Notes: a model not told the origin generated them from the sequence alone. A DNA stretch of 64,000 nucleotides from an uncultured Bacteroidales bacterium (GCA_947177525.1 CAMWUW010000005.1:1-64000), one strand, 5' to 3'. Positions 51,067-60,695 are shown, counted from the first letter of the stretch. Made by a program: numbers and translations.

Positions 51067-53658
51067 ATGAGAGTTTGCCGAATAATCTTCCTCGCACTGG
51101 CGCTTATGCTTACGTTGCCCGCATTTGCACAGATTGCCGGAAAAAATATAGAGGTTGATTACAATAATCCCAAGAAATATATCGTCGGAGGAGTCAGGGT
51201 AGAGGGTAACAACTACTTTGCACAGGAACAGATACTTCAGATTACCGGTCTTCAGAAAGGCATGCAGGTTACCGTGCCCGGTGAGGAGTTGTCATCAATA
51301 GTGAACAGGCTTTGGCTCCAGAGGTACTTTGAGGATGTCGCAATTGCCGTTGATTCAATTGCTCCTGGACGTGATACTGCGTTTTTCAAAATATGCGTGA
51401 CTGAAAGGCCTCGTGTCTCCCGCTGGACATTCAGCGGCGTCAAGTCCGGTGAGCAGAAAGAACTCCTTGAGCGTCTTAATCTGCGCCGTGGAGGTGAGTT
51501 TTCCGACTATGTCGCCAAGACCTCTACGGATATAATCAAAAGATATTACAAGGAAAAGGGATTCCTGAATGTTGCCGTAGATGTCAATACGAAAAGAGAC
51601 ACAATGATCCGCAGTGCAATCCGTGTGCAGTTTGCCGTTGACAGAGGTGAAAAAGTCAAGGTCAAGAAGATTACATTTGCCGGCAACAGCCATGTGAAGG
51701 AAACAAAGCTTGTCCGTTCGATGAAGAAGACAAAGGACGCGCGCCTTATCAATTTCTTCAGTTCCAAGAAGTTCAATGAGAGCGAGTATGACAACGACAA
51801 GCGCTCTCTCCTGAGTGCCTTCAATGAGGCAGGATACCGTGATGCAAGAATAGTCAAGGATACCATGTACTATATAGAGCCTGGCCGTTTGCAGATTGAT
51901 TTTGAGATAGATGAAGGAAAACGCTACTATTTCAGAGACATCACATGGACGGGTAACTCCGTTTATAATTCAGAGACACTCAATGACATCCTCATGATCA
52001 AGAAAGGTGATGTATATGATGTCGTTACAATGGAGAAAAGGCTTTTCGGAGGCGGAAAACAGAATGAATTCGACGTCTCGAAACTTTACCGTGACAACGG
52101 CTACCTGTTTTTTAACCTGCAGCCTGTTGAGCTTAATATACAAGGTGATTCCGTTGATGTGGAGATGAGGATTGTGGAGGGCAAACCTGCTACACTTAAC
52201 AATATAATCATCAATGGCAATGACCTTACCAATGAAAGGGTGGTGCGCCGTCAGGTGTTTACACGTCCGGGCTACCTTTTCAGCCAGAGTGATTTTGAGC
52301 GCTCAGTGCGTGAAATCGCTTCAATGGGACAGTTTGACCCGGAAGCCATAATGGACCCGGCAAAGGGATATTCCATTGTCCCTAATTCAATGAACAATAC
52401 AGTGGACATCATATATAATGTGACGGAGAAGCCTTCAAGCCAGCTTGAACTCTCCGGAGGATGGGGAGGAAATACATTTGTGGCTACAGTCGGAGTCAGC
52501 TTCAACAACTTCTCCACAAGACGCTTCTTTGACAAGTCTGCATGGCGTCCTGTTCCGCTCGGTGATGCACAGAACCTGGCTGTCCGCTTCCAGACAAACG
52601 GTACATACTACACAAGTCTTTCTGCAAGTTTCTCTGAGCCTTGGCTTTTCGGAAAGAAACCTACATCTCTGAATATGTCCGTATATTATACAAGGCAGAC
52701 AAATTCATATCTTGCATTCAACATACTCAATAACAATGAGTATATGGAAGTATACGGATTTGCAGCCGGTATCGGAAAACGCCTGAAATGGCCTGACAAC
52801 TACTTTGTACTTTACAACCAGCTCAGCTGGCAGACTTATAAGCTTCAGAACTGGGCATATCAGTTCCTGTTCAACACAGGTATATCCCATAACCTTAGCT
52901 ATACCCTCAGCCTGTCGCGAAATTCTACTGACCAGCAGATCTACCCGCGTCAGGGTTCGGACTTCAGCTTCTCCCTGCAGCTGACTCCTCCGTATTCTCT
53001 CCTGAGAAAGACAAACAGAGGTGTGCTTGACGAGAACGGCAATCCAACTCGTGTTACAGACTGGCGTAAGATAAACTATGACCTTCAGTCATCCCAGGAC
53101 AGGTATAAATGGATTGAATATCACAAGTGGTCTTTCAAGGGCGCCATATATACCAAGCTGGTAGGAGACCTTGTCCTTATGGCAAGGGCGCAGTTCGGAT
53201 ACCTCGGATACTACAACAGGAATTGGGGATATTCTCCGTTTGAGGGCTTCCGTGTCGGAGGTGACGGAATGTCCGGATATGATACCTACGGTTCTGAGAT
53301 AATTTCTCTGCGCGGTTATGAGAACTACTCCTTGACACCTCAGGGCCTGTCTTCCTACAACAGCACCGGAAACTATTATGCGGGTAATGTCTATGACAAA
53401 TTCACTGTCGAACTTCGCTATCCTGTCGTTCTTCAGCCTCAGTCGACAATTTATGCCCTTGTCTTCCTTGAGGGAGGTAACTGTTGGTCTGACATAAGGA
53501 ATTTCAATCCGTTCCAGATCCGCAGGTCTGCCGGTGTCGGTGTGAGGGTCTTCCTTCCGATGATCGGATTGCTCGGTGTGGACTGGGGATATGGATTTGA
53601 CAATCATGACGGAAACGGTGGCAGCCAATTCCATTTTGTCATCGGACAGCAGTTCTGA
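51067..53658 (+). CDS. bamA: Outer-membrane protein assembly factor BamA
   Basis: The 863-residue Omp85 protein has a signal peptide (LALALMLTLPAFAQ), POTRA domains over roughly 35-420 (visible as VGGVRVEGNNYF, VKKITFAGNSHV, YYFRDITWTGNSVY and LNNIIINGNDLTNERVV) and a C-terminal barrel containing RGYENYSLTPQG, the conserved lid-loop RGY variant. The terminal residue is Phe. BamA is the core barrel-insertion machine. Gene order nadK-uppS-bamA-ompH matches other Bacteroidota. Confidence 0.96.
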   Translation: MRVCRIIFLALALMLTLPAFAQIAGKNIEVDYNNPKKYIVGGVRVEGNNYFAQEQILQITGLQKGMQVTVPGEELSSIVNRLWLQRYFEDVAIAVDSIAPGRDTAFFKICVTERPRVSRWTFSGVKSGEQKELLERLNLRRGGEFSDYVAKTSTDIIKRYYKEKGFLNVAVDVNTKRDTMIRSAIRVQFAVDRGEKVKVKKITFAGNSHVKETKLVRSMKKTKDARLINFFSSKKFNESEYDNDKRSLLSAFNEAGYRDARIVKDTMYYIEPGRLQIDFEIDEGKRYYFRDITWTGNSVYNSETLNDILMIKKGDVYDVVTMEKRLFGGGKQNEFDVSKLYRDNGYLFFNLQPVELNIQGDSVDVEMRIVEGKPATLNNIIINGNDLTNERVVRRQVFTRPGYLFSQSDFERSVREIASMGQFDPEAIMDPAKGYSIVPNSMNNTVDIIYNVTEKPSSQLELSGGWGGNTFVATVGVSFNNFSTRRFFDKSAWRPVPLGDAQNLAVRFQTNGTYYTSLSASFSEPWLFGKKPTSLNMSVYYTRQTNSYLAFNILNNNEYMEVYGFAAGIGKRLKWPDNYFVLYNQLSWQTYKLQNWAYQFLFNTGISHNLSYTLSLSRNSTDQQIYPRQGSDFSFSLQLTPPYSLLRKTNRGVLDENGNPTRVTDWRKINYDLQSSQDRYKWIEYHKWSFKGAIYTKLVGDLVLMARAQFGYLGYYNRNWGYSPFEGFRVGGDGMSGYDTYGSEIISLRGYENYSLTPQGLSSYNSTGNYYAGNVYDKFTVELRYPVVLQPQSTIYALVFLEGGNCWSDIRNFNPFQIRRSAGVGVRVFLPMIGLLGVDWGYGFDNHDGNGGSQFHFVIGQQF

Positions 53659-53698
53659 TGAGAGATGTTTAAAAGAATTAATATTAATTGACTATAGT

Positions 53699-54277
53699 AT
53701 GAAAAGAATGTTTTTTATCGCAGCAATGGCAGTTGCTTCATTCGTTGCGTCGGCGCAGAGCCAGAAATTCGCTTATGTGGATTTCAATGAACTTATCATG
53801 CTCATGCCTGAGATGGATTCCGCAAGGGCTACTTTGGAGGAAAATCAGAAGACCAATGAGGAAATTCTGATGGCCATGTATGAGGAATATCAGTCCAAGG
53901 CGCAGCAGTACGAGCAGAAACAGGCCAGCTGGACTCCTGCCATACGTGACAGCAAGCAGAAGGAAATCATGGAGATCGAGTCAAGACTCCAGCAGACACA
54001 GCAGAGCCTCCAGCAGGAGATGCAGCAGCTGCAGAACTCTTTGCAGGCTCCTATATATGAGAAAGCTCAGAATACAGTTTCAGACTTGGCAAAGGCAAAG
54101 GGATGTGCCGCTGTATTTGAGAAGAACTCACTTCTCTATCTTGATCCTGCCCAGCTTGTTGACCTTACTGCAGAAGCAAGGACTGCACTCGGCATTCCTG
54201 AAGGCAGGACTTTGGAAACTCTCCAGGCTGAACTGCAGGCCAAGGCTCAGGCAGCACAGGCTGCAATGGCAAAGTAA
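53699..54277 (+). CDS. OmpH/Skp-family periplasmic chaperone
   Basis: A 192-residue exported protein. A signal peptide (RMFFIAAMAVASFVASAQ) is followed by SQKFAYVDFNELIMLMPEMD, the canonical OmpH start, then a coiled coil rich in Gln and Glu (about 55-125) and a short C-terminal part. It lies 40 bases after bamA, the usual partner. The C-terminus (ELQAKAQAAQAAMAK) is Ala/Gln-rich. ATG 53699 is fixed by the signal peptide. Confidence 0.93.
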   Translation: MKRMFFIAAMAVASFVASAQSQKFAYVDFNELIMLMPEMDSARATLEENQKTNEEILMAMYEEYQSKAQQYEQKQASWTPAIRDSKQKEIMEIESRLQQTQQSLQQEMQQLQNSLQAPIYEKAQNTVSDLAKAKGCAAVFEKNSLLYLDPAQLVDLTAEARTALGIPEGRTLETLQAELQAKAQAAQAAMAK

Positions 54278-54312
54278 AGTCCTTTCCACCTGTAATAGAA
54301 AGCTGAAAAATG

Positions 54313-54349
54313 CGGCATGGTACTCAAGTTTCGGGACCATGCCGTTTTT
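54313..54349 (+). terminator. Rho-independent terminator after ompH
   Basis: CGGCATGGT (54313-54321) and ACCATGCCG (54336-54344) form a perfect 9-bp stem followed by TTTTTGTTTG. It ends the nadK-uppS-bamA-ompH unit. Confidence 0.9.
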
Positions 54350-54373
54350 GTTTGTAAAAACTAATGAATTATA

Positions 54374-54404
54374 TTTCCTGTTCACGAAAAAAGTTATACA
54401 TTTG
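54374..54404 (+). promoter_or_regulatory. Promoter of korA-korB(-gdhA)
   Basis: TTTC (54374-54377), 19 bases, TACATTTG (54397-54404): exact -7, one mismatch in -33. Start expected near 54407, 40 bases before the korA ATG. Confidence 0.6.
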
Positions 54405-54445
54405 TATTAAAATATGAATTTTTGATTTAAATCTATTATTAGAAT

Positions 54446-56278
54446 ATGCAACATAAGGTTATTGATACTAAAGATGTTGTCATAAGATTTGCAGGAGATT
54501 CGGGAGACGGTATGCAGCTCACCGGGTCTCTTTTTGCAGATATGTCTGCCATCTTCGGTAATGAACTGTCAACATTCCCTGATTATCCGGCCGAAATCAG
54601 GGCTCCTCATGGTACTGTCTCGGGAGTTTCTGGTTTTCAGGTGCATATCGGCAGCTGTCACGTGGCAACCCCGGGAGATTTTTGCGACATGCTTGTGGCA
54701 ATGAATCCGGCTGCGCTTAAGGCAAATGCCCAATGGCTCAAACGCACTGCTATGGTGCTGATTGATTCTGATACCTTCGATGAGGAGGGATTAAAGAGAG
54801 CCGGACTTAAAAGTGATCCTATCGGTGAATTGTATATAGAGGACAGGACCATTATAATTGCCCCTATTACAACGCTCACGGAAGAGAGCCTGAAAGACAG
54901 CGGCTTTGACAAAAAGACGGTGCACAAGTGCAAAAACATGTTTACGCTCGGAATGGCCTGCTATATATACAACCGTCCGATGGAGTATGTCTTCAAGTAT
55001 CTGGAGCGCAAGTTCGGCAAGAAGCATCCCGAGCTTATCGAACCGAACAAAAAAGTTCTGAAGGACGGATACAACTATGCTGCGAATATCCAGGCGATAC
55101 CTAATACCTATAATATAGAGCCGGCTCACCAGCCGAAGGGCCTTTACAGGAACATAACGGGCAACCAGGCAACTGCATGGGGACTTCTTGCCGCTTCTGA
55201 AAAGTCCGGCCTGCCTCTTTTCTGCGGTTCATATCCTATAACTCCGGCTACTGGAATACTTGAGGAACTCGCCCTGCACAAAAGCCTCGGCGCCAAGACG
55301 CTTCAGGCTGAGGACGAAATTGCCGGAATATGTACTGCCATCGGTGCGGCATTTTCCGGAAGTCTTGCTGTCACCACGACCTCCGGCCCCGGCCTTTCGC
55401 TGAAGTCTGAGGCACTCGGCCTGGCTGTAATGACTGAACTTCCGCTTGTAGTGGTTGATGTGCAGCGTGCCGGCCCTTCTACTGGAATTCCTACGAAGAC
55501 AGAGCAGACTGATCTCAATCAGGCATTGTACGGAAGGAACGGTGAATGTCCTATGGTTGTCATGGCAGCCCATTCTCCTGCCGGATGTTTTGATTCTGCG
55601 TTCAATGCCGCAAAGATTGCCCTGGAGCACATGACACCGGTGCTTCTGCTTACTGAGGGATTCCTCGGAAACGGTTCGGAGCCTTGGCTTATACCTTCCA
55701 TGAAGGATTATCCTAAGATTGTCCCTCCTTTTGTGCAGCCAAATACTCCGTACAAGCCGTTTGAAAGAGATCCTGAGACATTTGTAAGAAAATGGGCCGT
55801 GCCTGGAATGGCAGGGTGTGAGCATCGTGTCGGAGGCCTTGAGAAAAATCATGAAGGAGTCTTGTCTTCTGATCCGCTGAACCACGCCATGATGGTGCGC
55901 GAACGTGAGATGAAAATAGAAAAAGTCGCTGATTTCATACCTGGGCTTGAGGTCAACGGACCGGAGTCCGGCAAGCTGCTTGTCGTAGGTTGGGGCGGTA
56001 CTTTCGGACATCTTCTGTCTGCTGTACAGGAGGTCCGCAATTCCGGGACATCTGTCAGCTTTGCACATTTTGACTATATTATGCCATTGCCTAAAAATAC
56101 TGAGGAGGTCTTTTCCCGATTTGAAAGAATACTGGTATGTGAACTGAATTCCGGACATTTTGTGAATTGGCTCAGAGGCAAGCTCCCGCAGTTCAGCTAC
56201 AGGCAGTTCAATAAAGTTCAGGGACAGCCGTTCCTGGTGCAGGAAATTGTGGCTGCCATAAACGACAATATGTTGTAA
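54446..56278 (+). CDS. korA: 2-oxoglutarate:ferredoxin oxidoreductase, fused gamma-alpha subunit
   Basis: A 610-residue protein joining the gamma domain (about 10-190, FAGDSGDGMQLTGSLFADMSA) to the alpha domain (about 210-610, CGSYPITPATGILEEL, AEDEIAGICTAIGAAFSG, TTSGPGLSLKSEALGLA). With KorB it converts 2-oxoglutarate and CoA to succinyl-CoA and CO2, reducing ferredoxin; in anaerobes the reverse, CO2-fixing direction is common. The ligands of an alpha-subunit Fe-S cluster are not evident. Related 2-ketoacid oxidoreductases share this design, so the exact ketoacid is inferred. Confidence 0.9.
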   Translation: MQHKVIDTKDVVIRFAGDSGDGMQLTGSLFADMSAIFGNELSTFPDYPAEIRAPHGTVSGVSGFQVHIGSCHVATPGDFCDMLVAMNPAALKANAQWLKRTAMVLIDSDTFDEEGLKRAGLKSDPIGELYIEDRTIIIAPITTLTEESLKDSGFDKKTVHKCKNMFTLGMACYIYNRPMEYVFKYLERKFGKKHPELIEPNKKVLKDGYNYAANIQAIPNTYNIEPAHQPKGLYRNITGNQATAWGLLAASEKSGLPLFCGSYPITPATGILEELALHKSLGAKTLQAEDEIAGICTAIGAAFSGSLAVTTTSGPGLSLKSEALGLAVMTELPLVVVDVQRAGPSTGIPTKTEQTDLNQALYGRNGECPMVVMAAHSPAGCFDSAFNAAKIALEHMTPVLLLTEGFLGNGSEPWLIPSMKDYPKIVPPFVQPNTPYKPFERDPETFVRKWAVPGMAGCEHRVGGLEKNHEGVLSSDPLNHAMMVREREMKIEKVADFIPGLEVNGPESGKLLVVGWGGTFGHLLSAVQEVRNSGTSVSFAHFDYIMPLPKNTEEVFSRFERILVCELNSGHFVNWLRGKLPQFSYRQFNKVQGQPFLVQEIVAAINDNML

Positions 56279-56298
56279 TTCAGAAAAATAAAAATATT

Positions 56299-57318
56299 AT
56301 GCCAAGATATACATTCAAAGAATTCAAAAGCGACCAGGAAGTGAGGTGGTGCCCCGGATGCGGTGACCATGGAGTGCTTGCGGCTTTGCAGAGAGCTCTT
56401 CCAGATGTGACGGAAGCTTTGGGATACAGTAAGGAAAGGTATGTGATTGTATCAGGAATCGGATGCTCTTCCAGGCTGCCTTATTATATGAATACATACG
56501 GTTTCCACAGCATACATGGCCGTGCCACAGCGATTTCCACTGGAATAAAGGTGGCAAATCCTGACCTGACGGTATGGCAGGCATGCGGAGACGGGGATGC
56601 CCTTGCCATCGGAGGAAACCATTTCATCCATGCCATAAGGAGAAATGTGGACATGAACCTGATTCTGTTCAACAACCAGATATATGGTCTTACAAAGGGA
56701 CAGTATTCTCCTACATCAAAATTCGGAGCCGTAACAAAGACTTCTCCATACGGTACAGTTGAGCATCCGTTCAACCCTGGCAGTCTTGTGCTTGGCGCAA
56801 AAGGAACTTTCTTTGCCCGCAGCCTTGATTCGGAATTGAAGCTCTCATCTGAAATCATGCTTGCTGCGGCCAAACATGACGGATGTTCTGTTATGGAGAT
56901 GCTTACGAATTGCGTGATTTTCAACGACGGCGCCCATAAGCTCATCGCCGACAGGGAGGTCAGGGCCGACAGGACCATTGTTCTGCGGCATGGTGAAAAA
57001 ATGATTTTCGGCAAAAATAAAGATAAGGGTCTCGTGCTTGACGGTATGGGGCTTAGGGTCGTCACAATAGGGGAAAACGGTGTTACTGAGGATGACATTC
57101 TGGTGCACGATGCGCATTCTGAAAATGTCGGTATACACATGATGCTGGCTGACATGAAGTATCCTGATTTTCCGGTGGCCCTCGGAATCATACGTGACGT
57201 AAGTCTCCCGACGTATGATGATGGTGTACGCGACCAGGTTAATGAGCAGAAGGAGAAGTCCGGAATAAAATGCGTGGATGACCTTTTGCGCAGCGGGGCG
57301 ACATGGGAAGTGAAATGA
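56299..57318 (+). CDS. korB: 2-oxoglutarate:ferredoxin oxidoreductase, beta subunit
   Basis: A 339-residue thiamine-diphosphate-binding subunit. WCPGCGDHGVLAALQ holds two cluster cysteines, GIGCSSRLPYYMNTYGFHSIHGRA a third, and ACGDGDALAIGGNHFIHAIRRN is the ThDP motif with N..IYGLTKGQ. This pattern fits the KorB group. It is 20 bases after korA and 38 before gdhA. No ferredoxin gene is adjacent. Confidence 0.92.
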   Translation: MPRYTFKEFKSDQEVRWCPGCGDHGVLAALQRALPDVTEALGYSKERYVIVSGIGCSSRLPYYMNTYGFHSIHGRATAISTGIKVANPDLTVWQACGDGDALAIGGNHFIHAIRRNVDMNLILFNNQIYGLTKGQYSPTSKFGAVTKTSPYGTVEHPFNPGSLVLGAKGTFFARSLDSELKLSSEIMLAAAKHDGCSVMEMLTNCVIFNDGAHKLIADREVRADRTIVLRHGEKMIFGKNKDKGLVLDGMGLRVVTIGENGVTEDDILVHDAHSENVGIHMMLADMKYPDFPVALGIIRDVSLPTYDDGVRDQVNEQKEKSGIKCVDDLLRSGATWEVK

Positions 57319-57356
57319 TTTTAAACATACATTGAACATAATTTATAGCACAAACA

Positions 57357-58697
57357 ATGAAAACAAATGAATTGATGGCCAAGCTTCAGGCCAAGTACCC
57401 TTACGAGAAGGAATATCTCCAGGCTGTACATGAAGTTTTGGAGTCCATAGAGGACGTATATAACCAGCATCCGGAATTTGAGGATGCCAAGATTGTCGAG
57501 CGTATTGTTGAGCCGGAGCGCATCCTTACTTTCAAGGTGACATGGATCGATGACAATGGTGAGGTCCAGACCAATACCGGATATCGCGTTCAGTTCAATT
57601 CGGCAATAGGACCTTATAAGGGCGGATTGCGCTTCCACCCATCTGTAAACCCTTCTATCCTGAAGTTCCTCGGTTTCGAGCAGACTTTCAAGAATGCTCT
57701 GACTACTCTCCCTATGGGAGGCGGAAAAGGAGGCTCTGACTTTAATCCGAAAGGTAAGTCGGATGCTGAAATCATGCGTTTCTGCCAGGCATTCATGCTT
57801 GAATTGTGGCGTATCATAGGCCCTGACCAGGATGTTCCGGCAGGGGACATTGGAGTCGGCGGACGTGAAATAGGATTTCTTGCAGGAATGTACCGCAAAC
57901 TGGCACAGCAGTACAATACAGGTGTGCTTACCGGAAAAGGAATGACTTGGGGCGGATCAATCCTGCGTCCTGAAGCTACCGGTTTCGGTGCAGTGTATTT
58001 TGTACAGCACATGCTTCAGATGCAGGGCAAGGACATCGCAGGCAAGACCGTGGCCCTTTCAGGGTTCGGCAATGTCGCCTGGGGAGCGGCTACAAAGGCA
58101 ACAGCGCTCGGAGCAAAAGTTGTAGCCATTTCAGGACCTGACGGAGCAATCTATGATCCGGAGGGAATGAATGATGAAAAGATTGCATATATGCTTGAAC
58201 TCCGTGCTTCAAATAATGATGTTGTCGCACCGTTTGCACAGAAGTTCCCTTCTGCGACATTCTATCCTGGAAAGAAGGCGTGGAGCGTAAAGTGTGACAT
58301 TGCCATGCCTTGTGCATTCCAGAATGAGCTTACAGGTGCTGATGCTGAGGAACTGCTTGCAAACGGAACATGGCTTTGCGCCGAGGTTTCGAACATGGGA
58401 TGCACTCCGGAAGCCATCGCTGCATTCCAGAAAGCCGGAATCATGTTTGCTCCTGGAAAGGCAGTAAATGCCGGAGGTGTTGCGACATCTGGTCTTGAGA
58501 TGACCCAGAATGCCATGCATATCAGCTGGAGTGCAGCGGAAGTTGACCAGAAATTGCATCATATAATGTCAGATATCCATGAGGCATGTGTAAAATACGG
58601 AACGCAGCCTGACGGATACATCAATTATGTAAAAGGTGCAAATATCGCAGGCTTCATGAAAGTTGCGCATGCAATGCTGGAACAGGGCATCATCTGA
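57357..58697 (+). CDS. gdhA: Glutamate dehydrogenase (hexameric, NADP-type likely)
   Basis: A 446-residue enzyme interconverting 2-oxoglutarate plus ammonia and glutamate. KGGLRFHPSVN, the catalytic lysine region PMGGGKGGSDFNPKGKS, PAGDIGVGGREIG and the Rossmann ALSGFGNVAWGAA are present. Length matches the ~450-residue hexameric class. Coenzyme choice is inferred. It follows korB with no terminator between, so KorAB product can feed glutamate synthesis, the precursor of the arginine genes upstream. Confidence 0.96.
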   Translation: MKTNELMAKLQAKYPYEKEYLQAVHEVLESIEDVYNQHPEFEDAKIVERIVEPERILTFKVTWIDDNGEVQTNTGYRVQFNSAIGPYKGGLRFHPSVNPSILKFLGFEQTFKNALTTLPMGGGKGGSDFNPKGKSDAEIMRFCQAFMLELWRIIGPDQDVPAGDIGVGGREIGFLAGMYRKLAQQYNTGVLTGKGMTWGGSILRPEATGFGAVYFVQHMLQMQGKDIAGKTVALSGFGNVAWGAATKATALGAKVVAISGPDGAIYDPEGMNDEKIAYMLELRASNNDVVAPFAQKFPSATFYPGKKAWSVKCDIAMPCAFQNELTGADAEELLANGTWLCAEVSNMGCTPEAIAAFQKAGIMFAPGKAVNAGGVATSGLEMTQNAMHISWSAAEVDQKLHHIMSDIHEACVKYGTQPDGYINYVKGANIAGFMKVAHAMLEQGII

Positions 58698-58724
58698 TGC
58701 ATGTCAGTTAATAAGATGACGGAG

Positions 58725-58760
58725 GGGTGGTCAAATAACACATTTTGGCCACCCTTTGTC
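58725..58760 (+). terminator. Terminator after gdhA
   Basis: GGGTGGTCAAA (58725-58735) pairs with TTTGGCCACCC (58744-58754) with one G-U pair, followed by TTTGTCATT. A second inverted repeat (CATAATG 58779, CATTATG 58806) follows without assigned role. Confidence 0.85.
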
Positions 58761-58858
58761 ATTATAAACAGTTCACTGCATAATGGCCATGCGGTTGTAT
58801 CTGTGCATTATGTGACTTCCGCAGCTTTCTTGCCGCTCTTCTTTTGACATGCGATTTG

Positions 58859-58889
58859 ATTGTTTTTAATCAAATAAAGACTATCTTTG
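58859..58889 (+). promoter_or_regulatory. Promoter of the DASS transporter gene
   Basis: ATTG (58859-58862), 19 bases, TATCTTTG (58882-58889): exact -7, one mismatch in -33; the ATG is 58 bases downstream. Confidence 0.55.
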
Positions 58890-58947
58890 CGCCCGTTTTG
58901 CAGATAGCAGCTATAAGTGATATCTATTAACAACTAACATAATATTT

Positions 58948-60372
58948 ATGGCAGACAAGAAATTTTCAGTCAAGTACTGCGTACTTCTTCCGGTCATCAT
59001 TGCGGTGACATTGTTCTTGTGGCTCGTGCCTGTTGATTTCTTCGGCATCGAGGCCCTGACTGTAGTCCAGCAGAGAATGATCGCTATTTTTGCATTTGCA
59101 GCTCTGATGTGGATGTTTGAAATCATTCCGGCATGGACCACATCTGTAGTTGTAATCGTCTTAATGCTGCTTACAATTTCGGACAAAGGTTTCGGCTTTT
59201 TCGTCAATAATGTAAGCGATGCCAGTGCTTTTGTCGATTACAAAGCTATCATGGGAGCGTTCGCCAATCCTATCATCATGCTCTTCCTCGGAGGATTCGT
59301 CCTTGCCATTGCGGCAACCAAGGTAGGTCTTGATGTGCAGCTTGCCAAAGTCCTTCTCAGGCCTTTCGGAACGAATCCTAAGACCGTGCTTCTCGGTATC
59401 CTTTGTGTTGTTGCCGTATTCTCAATGTTCATGAGCAACACAGCCACTGCTGCAATGATGCTGGCTTTCCTTACACCGGTCCTCAAGTCGCTTCCTGCAG
59501 ACGGAAAGGGACGTATCGGACTTGCCCTCGCAATTCCTGTTGCTGCAAATATCGGCGGTATCGGAACTCCTATCGGAACCCCTCCGAATGCGATTGCCCT
59601 CGGCTATCTCAATGACATGGGTATGGGCGTGGAATTCGTGGACTGGATGATACGAATGGTTCCTTATGTAATCGTGATGATTTTTGTGGCATGGATTCTC
59701 CTGCTTGTTCTCTTCCCTTTCAAGGCAAAGAAAATTGAGCTTAAGATTGAAGGCGGAGCAAAGAAGGGATACCAGACCTACGTGGTGTATGTCACTTTTG
59801 CAGTCACTATCCTTCTTTGGGTTACAGAGTCGCTTACAGGTCTCAACTCCAATATTGTCGCCCTGATTCCTTTCGCAGTGTTTGCTGCAACCGGAGTGAT
59901 CGGCAAGAAGGACCTCTCTGAGATTGAGTGGTCAGTGCTTTGGATGGTTGCCGGCGGACTTGCACTTGGTGTCGGTCTTATGAAGACAGGCCTTGCCGGT
60001 ACTCTTGTCACTGCCATTCCATTTGCGCAGATGTCGCCTTTCATCGTGATGATAGCTACGGGAATCATCGGATATGCGATATCCAACTTCCTCTCGCATT
60101 CATCGGCTGCAAACCTTCTTTGTCCTATCATTGCTGTCATCGGAGGTGCCATGGCAACTGAACTTGAGCCTTTCGGAGGCGTGCAGGCACTGATTATCGG
60201 TCTTGCATTGTCAACTTCTGTCGCAATGCTTCTTCCGATATCGACTCCTCCGAACGCAATTGCAAGCTCTACCGGTCTTGTTGAGACTAAGGATATGCTT
60301 AAGGTCGGTGCTATTATGGGAGTTGTGGGACTTGTTCTCGGGTATGCATTCCTTATGCTGATCGGCTTCTGA
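58948..60372 (+). CDS. Divalent anion:sodium symporter (DASS/SLC13)
   Basis: The 474-residue inner-membrane transporter has about eleven hydrophobic helices and the two inverted-repeat substrate motifs of the family: SNTATAAM (SNT, near residue 157) with GGIGTPIGTPPNAI after it, and in the second half SHSSAANLLCPI with LPISTPPNAIASSTG. Family members import di- or tricarboxylates or sulfate with sodium. Which anion is not readable; a C4-dicarboxylate would suit the 2-oxoglutarate/succinate context. Single gene with its own promoter, followed by promoter repeats and a barrel protein. Confidence 0.93.
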   Translation: MADKKFSVKYCVLLPVIIAVTLFLWLVPVDFFGIEALTVVQQRMIAIFAFAALMWMFEIIPAWTTSVVVIVLMLLTISDKGFGFFVNNVSDASAFVDYKAIMGAFANPIIMLFLGGFVLAIAATKVGLDVQLAKVLLRPFGTNPKTVLLGILCVVAVFSMFMSNTATAAMMLAFLTPVLKSLPADGKGRIGLALAIPVAANIGGIGTPIGTPPNAIALGYLNDMGMGVEFVDWMIRMVPYVIVMIFVAWILLLVLFPFKAKKIELKIEGGAKKGYQTYVVYVTFAVTILLWVTESLTGLNSNIVALIPFAVFAATGVIGKKDLSEIEWSVLWMVAGGLALGVGLMKTGLAGTLVTAIPFAQMSPFIVMIATGIIGYAISNFLSHSSAANLLCPIIAVIGGAMATELEPFGGVQALIIGLALSTSVAMLLPISTPPNAIASSTGLVETKDMLKVGAIMGVVGLVLGYAFLMLIGF

Positions 60373-60410
60373 TAGGTACAGTTTATCGCTGACACATTCA
60401 GAAGGGAGAC

Positions 60411-60613
60411 AGTAAACTTTGCTTCTGCTCTCGACTTTGAGTATATTTGAGCTGTCGCTCACATATACGCCTTTGCTTCGGCAAAACTTACAAGTAAACT
60501 TGACGTTTTGCTCTCAGCTTTTAGCTATATTTGAGCTGTCGCTCACATATACGTTTGGGTCTCGGCATAATCAAAGTAAACTTTGCTTCTGCTCTCGACT
60601 TTGAGTATATTTG
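60411..60613 (+). repeat. Tandem 82-bp repeat carrying promoter elements
   Basis: Two full units and one partial unit start with AGTAAACTT at 60411, 60493 and 60575, exactly 82 bases apart. Units 1 and 2 share GAGCTGTCGCTCACATATACG-like text after the -7 element; units 1 and 3 are identical from AGTAAAC to TATATTTG. Units 1 and 3 each contain TTTG-N20-TATATTTG, a perfect Bacteroidota promoter (-7 at 60442 and 60606). Unit 2 has the -7 (60526) but an altered -33 spacing (CTTG-N23). Unit 3 ends at the -7 element nearest the downstream gene. Confidence 0.85.
60582..60613 (+). promoter_or_regulatory. Proximal promoter of the outer-membrane barrel gene
   Basis: TTTG at 60582-60585, 20 bases, TATATTTG at 60606-60613; exact consensus. 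Start expected near 60616, giving an 80-base leader. Confidence 0.7.
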
Positions 60614-60695
60614 CACGGCGATTGGACAAGCGTCCGGTCGCCGTCTGCTTTTTGAAAATTTCCACTGTAACTATTAAGTGTAAATATAATTGAAA

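Noticed and set aside
58779..58812. CATAATG/CATTATG inverted repeat after gdhA
   Set aside because: Short stem with a long loop, just past a good terminator; no evidence of function.
60411..60613. 82-bp repeats as a CRISPR array
   Set aside because: Units are contiguous with homologous sequence throughout, carry promoter elements, and have no unique spacers or cas genes.
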